DNA of 9,148 bases. It comes from an uncultured Litorilinea sp. (GTDB lineage: Bacteria > Chloroflexota > Anaerolineae > Caldilineales > Caldilineaceae). The stretch is taken from assembly GCA_946885925.1 (NCBI GenBank), contig CAMPHP010000080.1:1-9148 (forward strand), written 5' to 3'. Shown piece after piece: positions 1 through 7,542 of the stretch (positions are counted from its first letter, which is position 1; every line of letters begins with the position of its first letter). Below the pieces are notes generated by a model. It made no database searches, was not told the origin of the DNA, and worked only from the letters and a program-made list of their open reading frames with translations. The position numbers were made by a program, and so were the translations under genes.

Positions 1-239
1 GATGATTATAATAGCATCGTCATGATTTGCTTGTCAAAGGCGTTTTTTGTATCGCCAGGGTTTTATATTGCTATTTTGTCCAGGAACTTAGCAGCTGCTT
101 GTACCGTTGAGAATTTATGTCCACAGTATCATGCTAGATCCATGCAAAGCGGTTGCGCGATCAACGCCGCTAGATCCACACTGCCAAACGCACGCTACGA
201 GATGAAGGCTATAAGAGTAACAGGGAGGAAGTTAAATCT
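1..239. other. Non-coding leader upstream of the SPFH gene
   Basis: I see no convincing gene here. The open frame from about 22 to 243 has no family resemblance or ribosome site and runs into the next start. The stretch is AT-richer than the genes. It contains a 10-base direct repeat GCTAGATCCA at 133-142 and 169-178, and a possible extended -10 element (TGC-TATTTT, 69-77) with no good -35. A strong ribosome binding site, GGGAGGAA at 223-230, lies 9 bases before the ATG at 240. The region probably holds the promoter of the SPFH operon, but I cannot place it with confidence. Confidence 0.5.
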
Positions 240-1178
240 ATGACTCAACAGGCATTGCCAACACCGCCTGTCGCGCCGGTGGATCTCAAGAATGTGACGC
301 GAACCCTCGACCGGCTTTATCGCACGTCGGTGGTAATTTTGACCGGGCTGATTTTGATTGGGGTTTTGCTTTTTGTCGGACGGGCCGCGGTCTACAAGAT
401 CCACGAGTATGAGCGTGGATTGCACTTGCGTGGTGGACGCTTTCTGTCAGTGCAGACACCAGGGTGGCATGTGCAGATCCCGCTGGTGGATACCGTGATT
501 ATTGTGCGTGTCAATGAGCGATTGGGCTATGTGGAGCAGATTCCAGCCATGACTTCGGACAATGTGACCATGCTGGTTTCGCTGCAATATACCTATCGTG
601 TCACCAATCCAGAGCAATATGCGCTACAAGTTGATGATCCAGAGCGTATTGTCTTTGAGTTTGTGCAAGGCAAGCTGCGTGATGTGGTCAACACCAAGGC
701 GATGGCTGATGTGATGAATGATCGCATGTTGATGAATGCCGAGATCATGGAGGTGCTGAAGGAGAAGGAGACCCAATATGGTGTAGAGTTTGTCACGGTG
801 CAGATGCAAAGCGCCTCACCGCCAGAGGAGGTGCTTACTGCCATCAAAGATCGCATGGTGGCTGTACAGCGGCAGGAGCAGGCGCAAGCTGAAGCTGCCC
901 AGAGCAAGACATTGGCAGACGCTAATCTTTATGCGGCGCAGAAGCAGGCAGAAGCCGAGGCGTACCAAATTACCGCCACTGCCCAAGCTGATGCTGAACG
1001 AATGCGTCTGACCGCCGAAGCCCAGCAGATTGCGATTCGCTCAATGATGGCAGAATTGAGCGAGCAGGGTGCATTGGGTGAGAAGTTTGTCGAGTATCTT
1101 ATCGCCCAGGAGTTGAAAGAGAACAGTAAGTGGGTCATCAACGGAGGTAGTGCGCCGGTCGTAGATTTGCGCGAGTAG
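240..1178 (+). CDS. SPFH / band-7 (prohibitin/stomatin-like) membrane protein
   Basis: This 312-residue protein has a short cytoplasmic N-terminus, one hydrophobic segment at about residues 31-48, an SPFH/band-7 domain at about 50-205, and an Ala/Glu/Gln-rich helical stretch at about 205-270 typical of the coiled coil through which these proteins oligomerise. The domain shows the usual order: EYERGLHLRGGRF, then TPGWHVQIPLVD, then a TSDNVTMLVSLQYTYRV strand pair and a helix beginning GKLRDVV. SPFH proteins form large membrane rings that organise microdomains and proteases. That role is family knowledge and was not tested here. The start is supported by GGGAGGAA 9 bases upstream. The next gene follows after 18 bases, so the two are probably co-transcribed. 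The usual NfeD partner of bacterial SPFH proteins is absent. I cannot say which SPFH subfamily it belongs to. Confidence 0.9.
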   Translation: MTQQALPTPPVAPVDLKNVTRTLDRLYRTSVVILTGLILIGVLLFVGRAAVYKIHEYERGLHLRGGRFLSVQTPGWHVQIPLVDTVIIVRVNERLGYVEQIPAMTSDNVTMLVSLQYTYRVTNPEQYALQVDDPERIVFEFVQGKLRDVVNTKAMADVMNDRMLMNAEIMEVLKEKETQYGVEFVTVQMQSASPPEEVLTAIKDRMVAVQRQEQAQAEAAQSKTLADANLYAAQKQAEAEAYQITATAQADAERMRLTAEAQQIAIRSMMAELSEQGALGEKFVEYLIAQELKENSKWVINGGSAPVVDLRE

Positions 1179-1196
1179 AGGGCGGCGAAGCGAACG

Positions 1197-1709
1197 ATGA
1201 CAACTCTACAGACTTCCCGAGCAGGAAATCCAGCGCTATCCATGTTGATACGATTGATCTGGTTGTGGATGATCGGCATGGTGGGGATAGCGACGCTCTA
1301 CCTGTTGTTCACCGATGTGCTGACGCCAACACACCAAGAGGATATGGCTCAGATGCGCGTCTATGCCTACCGCGATTGGCAGAGCACCGGCATCCGTCTC
1401 GAGGTTGGAGAAGAAGCTGTGATCCGCGCAACGGGCGAATGGCTCTACACGCCAAACGAGTGGCATGGAGCTGAAGGGCACGCCCGCTATCCCGCACCCG
1501 ATTTTTATCCGATGTCACATGTGCCAGGAGGTTTGCTGCTTGCGCGCATTGGTGAGGCAGGTGGGCCGGTGTGGGTAGGGAAAGACACAACTTTATGGGT
1601 AAACGAACCAGGGATGCTCTATCTCCGCATCAATGATGATCAGTTGAGCGATAACAAAGGCGTGTTGGATGTAAAGATAGAGGTAATTCCCGCGCCAGAA
1701 CCGGATTGA
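1197..1709 (+). CDS. Single-pass membrane protein with PA-IL (LecA)-like domain
   Basis: This 170-residue protein has one transmembrane segment at about 17-38, followed by an outward-facing region. From about residue 55 on it follows the pattern of the PA-IL/LecA-like galactose-binding fold: an early strand ending GWQ-like (DWQSTGIRLEVGEEAVIRATGE), then GGLLLARIGE (111-120), VWVGKD, GMLYLRINDD (139-148) and SDNKGVLDVKIEV. In LecA-like proteins the last loop, with N-D and D-N pairs, carries calcium and sugar ligands. Here N146, D147, D152 and N153 are kept, so ligand binding is possible but unproven. The protein ends in a short Pro-rich tail. It sits 18 bases after the SPFH gene, which suggests that it works with the SPFH ring as its extracytoplasmic sensing or binding part (inference). 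The ribosome site is weak (GAGGGCGGCGAAG). The fold call is by pattern recognition only. Confidence 0.72.
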   Translation: MTTLQTSRAGNPALSMLIRLIWLWMIGMVGIATLYLLFTDVLTPTHQEDMAQMRVYAYRDWQSTGIRLEVGEEAVIRATGEWLYTPNEWHGAEGHARYPAPDFYPMSHVPGGLLLARIGEAGGPVWVGKDTTLWVNEPGMLYLRINDDQLSDNKGVLDVKIEVIPAPEPD

Positions 1710-1712
1710 AGG

Positions 1713-1748
1713 GCGAATGCGAGAAAATTCGCGGCAATGAGAGCCGCG
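1713..1748 (+). other. Two overlapping, mutually exclusive small stem-loops
   Basis: GCGAAT (1713-1718) pairs with ATTCGC (1727-1732). CGCGGC (1730-1735) pairs with GCCGCG (1743-1748). The arms share bases 1730-1732, so only one full stem can form at a time. They begin 3 bases after the stop codon of the lectin-fold gene and may add to transcript 3'-end formation. No T-run follows either. Confidence 0.3.
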
Positions 1749-1781
1749 TAACTACGTGTGGCATTAACTATGTGGTAGAAA

Positions 1782-1814
1782 CAAACCGCCGGGTGGAAAC
1801 CATCTGGCGGTTTG
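1782..1814 (+). terminator. Probable terminator of the SPFH/lectin-fold operon
   Basis: A 9-base perfect stem, CAAACCGCC (1782-1790) with GGCGGTTTG (1806-1814), continues inward through GGGTGG/CCATCT, with two G-U pairs in RNA, to an AAA loop. That makes about 15 pairs in total. The T-tract is weak (TTTG of the stem, then CGTTTG), so efficiency is uncertain. It separates the SPFH unit from the transporter unit. Confidence 0.6.
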
Positions 1815-1817
1815 CGT

Positions 1818-1846
1818 TTGCCTACGCAGTCGAGTAAAGTTATAGA
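1818..1846 (+). promoter_or_regulatory. Candidate promoter of the transporter operon
   Basis: TTGCCT at 1818-1823 and TATAGA at 1841-1846 are separated by 17 bases, an ideal sigma-70-type spacing. The pair lies immediately after the terminator hairpin and 35 bases before the ATG at 1882. Each hexamer matches the consensus only partly. Confidence 0.45.
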
Positions 1847-1881
1847 TCGAATAAGCATTTTTTGCAGACGGGAATGAGAGC

Positions 1882-2997
1882 ATGAATGAAGCCGCGCACG
1901 TAGACCCCAAAGTAGTGGTCTCCTGTCGCAATGTTTGGAAAGTATTTGGCGCACAGCCAAAAGTGTTAACCGAGTTGATGGCTTCCGCAAAATTAGCGCC
2001 GGCCCCGAGCGAGACACTTAGCAGCACACTTCCTTCAAAAGAAGAACTCCTGGCTACCACAGGCAGTGTGGTGGCGGTACGTGATGTCTCCTTTGATATT
2101 TATGAAGGCGAAACCTTTGTCGTCATGGGGCTTTCGGGCAGTGGCAAATCAACCTTGCTGCGCTGCCTGCCACGACTGATAGAGCCAACAGCAGGTCAGA
2201 TTTGGGTGGATGATGTAGAGATTACCCAAGCTGATCGGCGGCGCTTGCGCGAAATGCGTCGCTATAAGATGAGCATGGTCTTTCAGAACTTTGGCCTCTT
2301 TCCCCATCGTCGTGTGATTGACAATGTTGCCTATGGATTGGAAATTCAAGGCATGGGCCGGACACAGCGTTATGCGCGGGCGCGTGAGGTCTTGGAGTTG
2401 GTCAATCTAAGCGGGTGGGAGAACCACTATCCAGGGCAGTTAAGTGGGGGCATGCAGCAGCGGGTGGGGCTGGCGCGTGCGCTTGCCGTGGATCCAGAGA
2501 TTTTGCTCTTTGATGAGCCTTTTAGTGCGCTGGACCCGGTGATCCGCCGTGAGATGCAGGATGAACTACTGCGCTTGGAATTGCATATGGCGAAGACACT
2601 TTTCTTTATCACCCATGATTTTGCCGAGGCGATCAAACTGGGCAGCCGGATTGCGATCATGAAGGATGGCGGCTTTGTCCAGGTCGGGACTCCCGAAGAG
2701 ATCGTGTTGCATCCTGCTAACGCGTATGTCGCTGAATTCACCCAAGATGTCCCCAAGTCAAAGGTCTTGACTGCGCGCACCATTATGCGTCCGGTCAATG
2801 GCGATGATATGGGCAATCTGCCTATCTCCCTCTCTGCCAAGTTGGACGAGATGATCCCGATCTTGGCTGCCACGGATCAGGTGCTGCCTGTGGTGGATGA
2901 CCAGGATCGCTTGGTTGGCTGTGTGGATCGCCAGGCGATTATGTGGGCGCTGAGTCCGACTGGCGGAGGGCCCCAGTGGCAGGGGCTGACAGCATGA
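1882..2997 (+). CDS. proV: Glycine betaine/proline-type ABC transporter ATP-binding protein
   Basis: This 371-residue ATPase would power uptake of a quaternary amine osmolyte from the cytoplasmic face. Visible motifs are Walker A GLSGSGKS (83-90), Q-loop glutamine in [12 protein letters not shown] (Q135), signature LSGGMQQR (187-194), Walker B ILLFDEP (207-213), D-loop SALD (215-218) and switch histidine in ITHDFAEA (H245). As in ProV/OpuAA, the N-terminal part carries an insertion of about 40 residues between NVWKVFG and the strand before Walker A. The C-terminal tail (about 296-356) resembles a single CBS motif (RTIMRP, then [16 protein letters not shown]), shorter than the usual CBS pair. 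The gene overlaps the permease gene by 4 bases, which predicts translational coupling. The ribosome site is weak (GGGAATGAG). The substrate class follows from the family; the exact substrate does not. Confidence 0.93.
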   Translation: MNEAAHVDPKVVVSCRNVWKVFGAQPKVLTELMASAKLAPAPSETLSSTLPSKEELLATTGSVVAVRDVSFDIYEGETFVVMGLSGSGKSTLLRCLPRLIEPTAGQIWVDDVEITQADRRRLREMRRYKMSMVFQNFGLFPHRRVIDNVAYGLEIQGMGRTQRYARAREVLELVNLSGWENHYPGQLSGGMQQRVGLARALAVDPEILLFDEPFSALDPVIRREMQDELLRLELHMAKTLFFITHDFAEAIKLGSRIAIMKDGGFVQVGTPEEIVLHPANAYVAEFTQDVPKSKVLTARTIMRPVNGDDMGNLPISLSAKLDEMIPILAATDQVLPVVDDQDRLVGCVDRQAIMWALSPTGGGPQWQGLTA

Positions 2998-4982
2998 CTA
3001 CATTAAGCCGTTCATTACCGCACCCGCCGGTACGCACGGTCTCACAAAGATTGACGCGACGGGGTATTATTGCTGCGCTGATCTTCCTGGCGGCTCTTTT
3101 GCTCTCTGCTCTGTTACACATAGGTACTTTTCCTGAAAGTTGGAATCTAGGGCTGCGCGAGCCGGTTGACCAGTTTGAGCGATGGGTGATTGGCAATCGT
3201 GCGACTCATCCCATTTTTGTTTATGGATTTATGCCCTTTAGCGCGACTCTCGATGGTTTTTTGCGGCTATTCGAGCAATTCTTGCTGATGCTGCCGTGGC
3301 CTGTGGTGATCGTGGCGGTGGCGGCAATGGCCTATCGCGCGCGAGGATGGGTGCTGGCTCTCTTTAGCATCGTTGCCTTGTTGTGGATGGGCGCGGTGGG
3401 ACTGTGGGAGCAGAGTATGCAAACGCTGGCGCTGGTGGGGGCATCGGTGGCGCTGACCTTGTTGATCGGTTTGCCCTTGGGCATTTGGGCTGCGCGTTCG
3501 CCCCGGGTGAATGCGCTGTTACGTCCCATCTTGGATGCCATGCAGACCATGCCCGCCTTTGTTTACCTGATTCCTGTCCTGCTCTTTTTTGGTGTGGCAC
3601 GCGTTCCCAGCGTCGTGGCAACCGTGATTTATGCTCTGCCTCCTGCCATTCGTTTTACTGCTACCGGCATCCGTCAAGTGCCCGAAGCCGCGGTGGAGGC
3701 TGCGGATGTCTTTGGCTCCACCAGTTACCAGAAGCTCTGGAAGGTACAATTGCCTTTGGCGTTGCCCGCAGTTCTGGCTGGGGTGAACCAGACGATTATG
3801 ATGGCATTGGGCATGGTGGTGATTGCGGCCTTAATCGGTGCTGGCGGTTTGGGGCGCGAGGTAATGGTGGCGCTGCAACGGGTTCAGGTGGGGCAGGCAT
3901 TAGAAGCGGGATTGGCGATTGTGCTCTTGGCGGTCTTGTTGGATCGCATTAGTGCTGGCTTTTATCACGAACGACAAAAGGCATTGGCTGGTAAGGGGAC
4001 AAGCACGAAGTCCAAGCGGTTCAGCTTGCGTCGCTGGCTGCCTGCTGATGCCTATTGGGTGAGTGTAATCCTGCTCTTGCTGGGGATGGTTGCGGCGGAT
4101 CTCTATCTGGTCGATCTCTCCGCATGGCCCGCATGGTTGCATCTGTCGATGCGCGAGCCAGTGGATGCAGCAGTTGCTTGGATGCGCGACAATCTCTACC
4201 AGGTCGGTGACCTGCCAATTGGGACAGGCCCGCTGAGCGATTTCTTTGTACGCCAGGTGCTCAATCCGCTGCGCGATGGATTACTTGCTGCTCCCTGGCT
4301 GGTTGTGGCGGTTGGCATTGGGCTGGTAGGCTATCTAGCGGCGGGACGACGGCTGGCGATTTTGTGTGCCGTTGTCCTGCCACTAACGGGTTTCCTGGGG
4401 CTGTGGGGTGAGACACTAGATACGTTGAGCCAAGTGGTAGTGGCGGTGCTGCTGGCCTTGGTGATAGGTCTGCCGCTTGGAATTTGGGCTGCGCATCGAG
4501 ATCGGGTACAGTCTTGGCTAATGCCTGTATTAGACTTGTTACAAACCATTCCTGTTTTTGTTTATCTTGTACCCGTAATCATGCTTTTCAATGTGGGACG
4601 TGTGCCAGGGGTTATTGCATCCGTGCTCTATGCCATCCCGCCGATGATCCGGCTGACCAATTTAGGGCTGCGCCAGGTGGCACCCTCGGCGGTGGAAGCT
4701 GCCGATGCCTTTGGCTCTTCACCCTGGCAGCGGCTGGTCAAGGTGCAATTGCCACTTGCCATGCCTTCCATTATGTTGGGTGTAAACCAGACGGTTATGC
4801 TTGTGCTATCAATGGTTATCATCGCTGGACTAGTGGGCGGCGGCGCACTGGGCTTTGAGGCTGTGACTGGCCTTGCCAAGAGTGAACTAGGGCGTGGAAT
4901 GGAAGCCGGATTGGCGATTGTAATCCTGGCCGTGGTGCTGGATCGTATCACGCAGGCATGGTCGCGTAGTTGGGTTATTTAA
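2994..4982 (+). CDS. proW: Tandem-duplicated glycine betaine-type ABC permease (fused ProW-ProW)
   Basis: The protein has 662 residues from the ATG inside the ATGA overlap with the ATPase stop. An upstream GTG at 2943 would add 17 residues inside the ATPase gene and has no separate support. The protein contains two complete permease units, about twice the length of ProW. Each unit has a REPVD motif after a first membrane span (residues 55-59 and 387-391), a G-LWGE or GLWEQ segment, [10 protein letters not shown] (158-167 and 491-500), a QT-P-FVYL-PV helix, and the EAA cytoplasmic loop that docks the ATPase: EAADVFGS...KVQLP (235-254) and EAADAFGS...KVQLP (568-587). The units are joined by a basic linker (about 325-350). 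One polypeptide therefore supplies both halves of the membrane pore. The halves are clearly homologous but well diverged, so the duplication is not recent. Confidence 0.93.
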   Translation: MTTLSRSLPHPPVRTVSQRLTRRGIIAALIFLAALLLSALLHIGTFPESWNLGLREPVDQFERWVIGNRATHPIFVYGFMPFSATLDGFLRLFEQFLLMLPWPVVIVAVAAMAYRARGWVLALFSIVALLWMGAVGLWEQSMQTLALVGASVALTLLIGLPLGIWAARSPRVNALLRPILDAMQTMPAFVYLIPVLLFFGVARVPSVVATVIYALPPAIRFTATGIRQVPEAAVEAADVFGSTSYQKLWKVQLPLALPAVLAGVNQTIMMALGMVVIAALIGAGGLGREVMVALQRVQVGQALEAGLAIVLLAVLLDRISAGFYHERQKALAGKGTSTKSKRFSLRRWLPADAYWVSVILLLLGMVAADLYLVDLSAWPAWLHLSMREPVDAAVAWMRDNLYQVGDLPIGTGPLSDFFVRQVLNPLRDGLLAAPWLVVAVGIGLVGYLAAGRRLAILCAVVLPLTGFLGLWGETLDTLSQVVVAVLLALVIGLPLGIWAAHRDRVQSWLMPVLDLLQTIPVFVYLVPVIMLFNVGRVPGVIASVLYAIPPMIRLTNLGLRQVAPSAVEAADAFGSSPWQRLVKVQLPLAMPSIMLGVNQTVMLVLSMVIIAGLVGGGALGFEAVTGLAKSELGRGMEAGLAIVILAVVLDRITQAWSRSWVI

Positions 4983-5017
4983 GAGACGCCTTGTACAAAC
5001 TCGCTGAGGGAGAACGC

Positions 5018-5290
5018 ATGGAACAGGATGTAAAAGCCGCAGCACGCAGGCTGATTGCCCGCATGTCGCAAATGGCAACGCAAGAAGAAGACCCGGCGGC
5101 GAGCTTGGCGCATTATCAAAGCCTGTTGGCCCAATTGGCCCTGGCTCAACTTGCCCTTACCTATCCCCAAGCAGGCTTGGGTACGTGCATAGAGGATGGT
5201 ACGCCGATGCACTTTGTGGTGGGGGAAGATGGTTTATATGTGCGATGTAGCGGCGAGCCTAGTCATGGCTTCAAGGTGGGGCCGACATAG
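5018..5290 (+). CDS. Small uncharacterised protein of the transporter operon
   Basis: This 90-residue protein has no family that I recognise. The ATG at 5018 is preceded by AGGGAG with 5 bases of spacing. An in-frame TTG at 4970 overlaps the permease end but has no ribosome site. Residues 1-50 look like two amphipathic helices rich in Ala, Leu and Gln. Residues 55-90 look like a small beta domain with two cysteines (C57 and C77) and the pattern GTPMHFVVGEDGLYVRC. There is no signal peptide or membrane span, so it is probably cytoplasmic. It starts 35 bases after the permease stop and ends just before the shared terminator, so it should be made with the transporter. It could be an accessory or regulatory protein of the importer, but nothing in the sequence proves this. 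Confidence 0.7.
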   Translation: MEQDVKAAARRLIARMSQMATQEEDPAASLAHYQSLLAQLALAQLALTYPQAGLGTCIEDGTPMHFVVGEDGLYVRCSGEPSHGFKVGPT

Positions 5291-5312
5291 TGGGGCCAGT
5301 ATAGCTAAAAAG

Positions 5313-5336
5313 CAGGGCAGCCACATGGCTGCCCTG
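5313..5336. terminator. Bidirectional terminator between convergent units
   Basis: There is a perfect 10-base stem, CAGGGCAGCC (5313-5322) with GGCTGCCCTG (5327-5336), and a 4-base loop. On the minus strand it is followed by CTTTTTAG, a good U-tract for the binding-protein transcript. On the plus strand it is followed by TTCTTATCT, a weaker one for the transporter operon. It lies 22 bases after the plus-strand stop and about 50 bases beyond the minus-strand stop. Confidence 0.85.
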
Positions 5337-5385
5337 TTCTTATCTCAGCGGAGATGCTCTCCGTGTAGAGGCGTGACTTGTTCGC

Positions 5386-6405
5386 TTATTGTGGAAGCCA
5401 GGCGCGCCAGGTATCTTCATTCGCTGCAAGCCAGTCGCGGGCTGCATCTTCCACGCTCTTGCCCTCTAACTCCACCGCGGCAATCATACCAATTTGATCC
5501 TCAGTGGTGTAGTTCATGTTCTTGAGCAGAGTATACGCCTCCGGTGCCTCCTCTGCCAATCCATTCCAGAAAATCTTGAACAATTCGTCGGGCGGGTAGT
5601 CACAGTCAACACCACCGCTCGCTGCCTCGGCATAACACTCTTCGCTATAGGGTGGCAGTTCCACTTCGGTCAATTCATACTTGGCATGAATCGCATGAGG
5701 TGTATAGAAGTAGAAGAGCAGCGGATCTTGGCGGCTGTAGGCTGCATCTAGCGCTGCCAGGACTGCCTCTTCTGATCCTGCTGTCACAACCTGGAAGTTT
5801 AGCCCCAGGTTGGCAATGATGTCAGCATCATACTGTGTCCAACTTGGATCGCCAGCTAGAAATTGCCCCTTGTCGCCAGTCTCGGCAGTGGCAAAAAGCG
5901 CTGCGTTCTCCGGAACCTTGAGCCCTTCCCAGGTTGCTAATTCGGGATGGCTCTCTAGCAGATAGCTGGGGATATACCAGCCGATCTTGCCGATAGGACC
6001 AAGCGGGCCGCCGTTTTCCACCAGCTTTTGATTGTCAATATATTCGGTGACATTCTCGGCATGGCCTGAGGGCCACACTTCGAGGCTCGCGTGCAGTTCC
6101 CCGGCAGCAATAGCGGGCCACTGCGGCGTTTCACCGATGGTTACGACCTCTACCGGATAGCCGAGTTCCTCTTCGAGCAAAATTCGAGCCACGGCTACAT
6201 TGAGCGCCGAGGCCGACCAGGGATTTTCTGCCAACTTGATCAGCGGTTTTTCACCATCTACGCTAGTGGCTTCGGTGTTGCTTTCCGCATTGCTCTCTGT
6301 CGTTGCGGATGTGGTGGAGTTGGTGGTGGGTGGAGTACACGCAGCTAGCACCATGAGCATCAATGTCACCAGCAGCCAGACTTGCGTTTGCTTCTTTGCT
6401 TGCAT
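5386..6405 (-). CDS. Glycine betaine/choline-type ABC transporter substrate-binding lipoprotein
   Basis: This 339-residue protein captures the substrate outside the membrane for the importer encoded at 1882-4982. It has a basic N-terminus, a hydrophobic core and a lipobox LAAC with the lipidated cysteine at residue 23. A Ser/Thr/Asn/Glu-rich tether follows to about residue 50, then an OpuAC/ProX-like domain. Typical features are the NPWSASALN segment (61-69), WPAIAAGELHASLEVW (96-111), GWYIPSYL (142-149) and FYFYTPHAIHAKYELTEVELP (231-251). Aromatic residues in these places usually cage the trimethylammonium group. C257 and C268 could form a disulfide. The ATG at 6405 has AAGGAG just upstream and places the signal peptide correctly; an in-frame start at 6435 lacks a ribosome site. 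The gene is convergent with the ATPase and permease genes rather than in their operon. Glycine betaine, choline and proline betaine cannot be told apart here. Confidence 0.92.
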   Translation of the reverse strand: MQAKKQTQVWLLVTLMLMVLAACTPPTTNSTTSATTESNAESNTEATSVDGEKPLIKLAENPWSASALNVAVARILLEEELGYPVEVVTIGETPQWPAIAAGELHASLEVWPSGHAENVTEYIDNQKLVENGGPLGPIGKIGWYIPSYLLESHPELATWEGLKVPENAALFATAETGDKGQFLAGDPSWTQYDADIIANLGLNFQVVTAGSEEAVLAALDAAYSRQDPLLFYFYTPHAIHAKYELTEVELPPYSEECYAEAASGGVDCDYPPDELFKIFWNGLAEEAPEAYTLLKNMNYTTEDQIGMIAAVELEGKSVEDAARDWLAANEDTWRAWLPQ

Positions 6406-6436
6406 TTCGTCTCCTTCGCCTGTCATATCACACAAG

Positions 6437-6464
6437 ATCGGCTGCCCAGACTAGGGCAGCCGAT
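6437..6464 (-). promoter_or_regulatory. Perfect hairpin at the 5' end of the binding-protein transcript
   Basis: An 11-base perfect stem, ATCGGCTGCCC (6437-6447) with GGGCAGCCGAT (6454-6464), encloses a 6-base loop. The predicted transcription start is near 6463, so the hairpin would form the very start of the leader RNA, or the DNA palindrome could act as an operator. It could also end transcripts of the gene at 6512-7528, but the bases that follow (CTTGTGTG) are a poor U-tract. Its core GGCTGCCC/GGGCAGCC matches the terminator at 5313-5336. Confidence 0.6.
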
Positions 6465-6469
6465 TGTTG

Positions 6470-6498
6470 AGTATAGCATGATGGAAAAGGCACGCCAA
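6470..6498 (-). promoter_or_regulatory. Promoter of the binding-protein gene
   Basis: On the minus strand, TTGGCG (6498-6493) and TATACT (6475-6470) are separated by 17 bases, with a TGC extended -10 element directly before TATACT. This predicts a start near 6463 and a leader of about 58 bases before the ATG at 6405. Confidence 0.65.
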
Positions 6499-6511
6499 GC
6501 AGCGTAGTGGG

Positions 6512-7528
6512 TTACTGAGTGGATAACTTGGGTGAACGAACAAATAGCGGCGTTATCGTCACTACGCCGCTAGCAAGAGCGACCATGCCCGTGAGTGCTG
6601 CATAGGCGCTCAAAGTCAGTGCATCGGGGGCGAACACAGGCTGACCACGCAGCGCCTGCCAGGTGAGCAGAACTAACCAGCCAAGATAGCCCAATCCGCC
6701 GATAATAATCAATACAGTGCGTTGGCCTTGCTGCCAGCGGCGGCGCGCCGCAGTGCTGTTAAGGGCCAAAGCAAGCAAGGGCAGGATCTGCATGGCATGT
6801 AGCCCGATGAAGTGGGGCGCGCGCAGGTCTCCACCCTCGGTGCTCCATCCAAGGAAGGGCAGACCTGGCCCACCATCTTCAACATTCACGCTGTGCGCGC
6901 CAATCGCAATCGGCTCTCCACCCGCCTCCATCTGTGCGCGTTGTGTTGGCGTTGGCCCGCTTGTCATGAGGAAGGCAACTGTCATGCCCAGGAAAGAGAT
7001 AAGCACACCTAGGCGTATGCCCCAAGCAGTGACCGGCTCTGGTAGGCGTTGGAAGAGCAGCCAGATGCCCAAGAGCAGGTTCATGGTGGCGACCACTGTG
7101 ATGACAAGCCCCATGATGCCAAAGACCGTGCTGTCAAACTCGGTTGCCGCATTAAAATGGCTTGCAGTCCCGCGAATCGCTTGCATGGTGATCAAGACAA
7201 TCTCCACCAGCATACCGATGCTTGTGACGTTTGCTGCGATCTGCACCCAACGTCGCCGCCCTTCCACCAGCGTTAGCAGCCATAAGAAGGTGGCACTATA
7301 GATGCCAATCGAAACGACGAACTTCAACGGCTTGACAAAGGCAGGGGCTCCGGTGATCAGCCGCGGGTCGGCAATCGCCGCGACGATGTAGACCGGAGTG
7401 AGTACGAGATAGACCAGAACCGATAAGGTCAAGGGCCAGTTAAATGCCCACAGCCGGCTGATCTGCTCTCGCAGAGAGGTGCGGTTTGTTCCGGTCATAT
7501 CTGGTGGTAAAGAGCTGGCAGTTGTCAT
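6512..7528 (-). CDS. Polytopic membrane protein of unknown function (about 8 helices)
   Basis: This 338-residue protein is not one I can name. Hydrophobic segments lie at about residues 34-52, 66-85, 98-117, 134-158, 170-188, 238-256, 272-291 and 305-327. Between helices 5 and 6 is a loop of about 50 residues rich in Gly, Pro and acidic residues (GPTPTQRAQMEAGGEP, then VEDGGPGLPFLGW). Motifs that look conserved by their composition are FVKPLKF (64-70), RGTASHFN (119-126) and PHFIGLHAMQILP (238-250). Histidines 124, 239 and 244 lie near membrane edges, so heme, metal or quinone contact is conceivable but only a guess. The ATG at 7528 has AAGGAG with good spacing. I see no terminator in the 101 bases between it and the upstream ABA4-like gene, so the two are probably co-transcribed. 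Confidence 0.85.
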   Translation of the reverse strand: MTTASSLPPDMTGTNRTSLREQISRLWAFNWPLTLSVLVYLVLTPVYIVAAIADPRLITGAPAFVKPLKFVVSIGIYSATFLWLLTLVEGRRRWVQIAANVTSIGMLVEIVLITMQAIRGTASHFNAATEFDSTVFGIMGLVITVVATMNLLLGIWLLFQRLPEPVTAWGIRLGVLISFLGMTVAFLMTSGPTPTQRAQMEAGGEPIAIGAHSVNVEDGGPGLPFLGWSTEGGDLRAPHFIGLHAMQILPLLALALNSTAARRRWQQGQRTVLIIIGGLGYLGWLVLLTWQALRGQPVFAPDALTLSAYAALTGMVALASGVVTITPLFVRSPKLSTQ

Positions 7529-7542
7529 TGGTTACTCCTTAA

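Noticed and set aside
22..243. 73-residue open frame upstream of the SPFH gene
   Set aside because: It has no ribosome site and no recognisable motif, and it overlaps the next start. The composition looks non-coding.
1815..1881. Riboswitch or other structured leader before the ATPase gene
   Set aside because: The stretch between the terminator and the ATG is under 70 bases and shows no conserved riboswitch core that I recognise.
2943..2993. Earlier GTG start for the permease (17 extra residues)
   Set aside because: It lies inside the ATPase gene and adds a non-membrane, Arg-rich lead. The ATGA overlap at 2994 is the standard coupled start.
3383..3952. Long open frame overlapping the first permease half
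   Set aside because: It is in another frame of a clearly coding membrane protein. Its Gly/Cys-rich translation is typical of a shadow frame.
4970..5017. TTG start extending the 90-residue protein
   Set aside because: No ribosome site precedes it. AGGGAG sits correctly before the ATG at 5018.
6406..6435. Longer N-terminus for the binding lipoprotein
   Set aside because: It adds an acidic lead before the signal peptide and lacks a ribosome site. The shorter form gives a normal lipoprotein signal.
6437..6464. Simple terminator of the 6512-7528 gene
   Set aside because: It is kept only as an alternative. The U-tract is poor and a strong promoter places the hairpin at the start of the binding-protein transcript.
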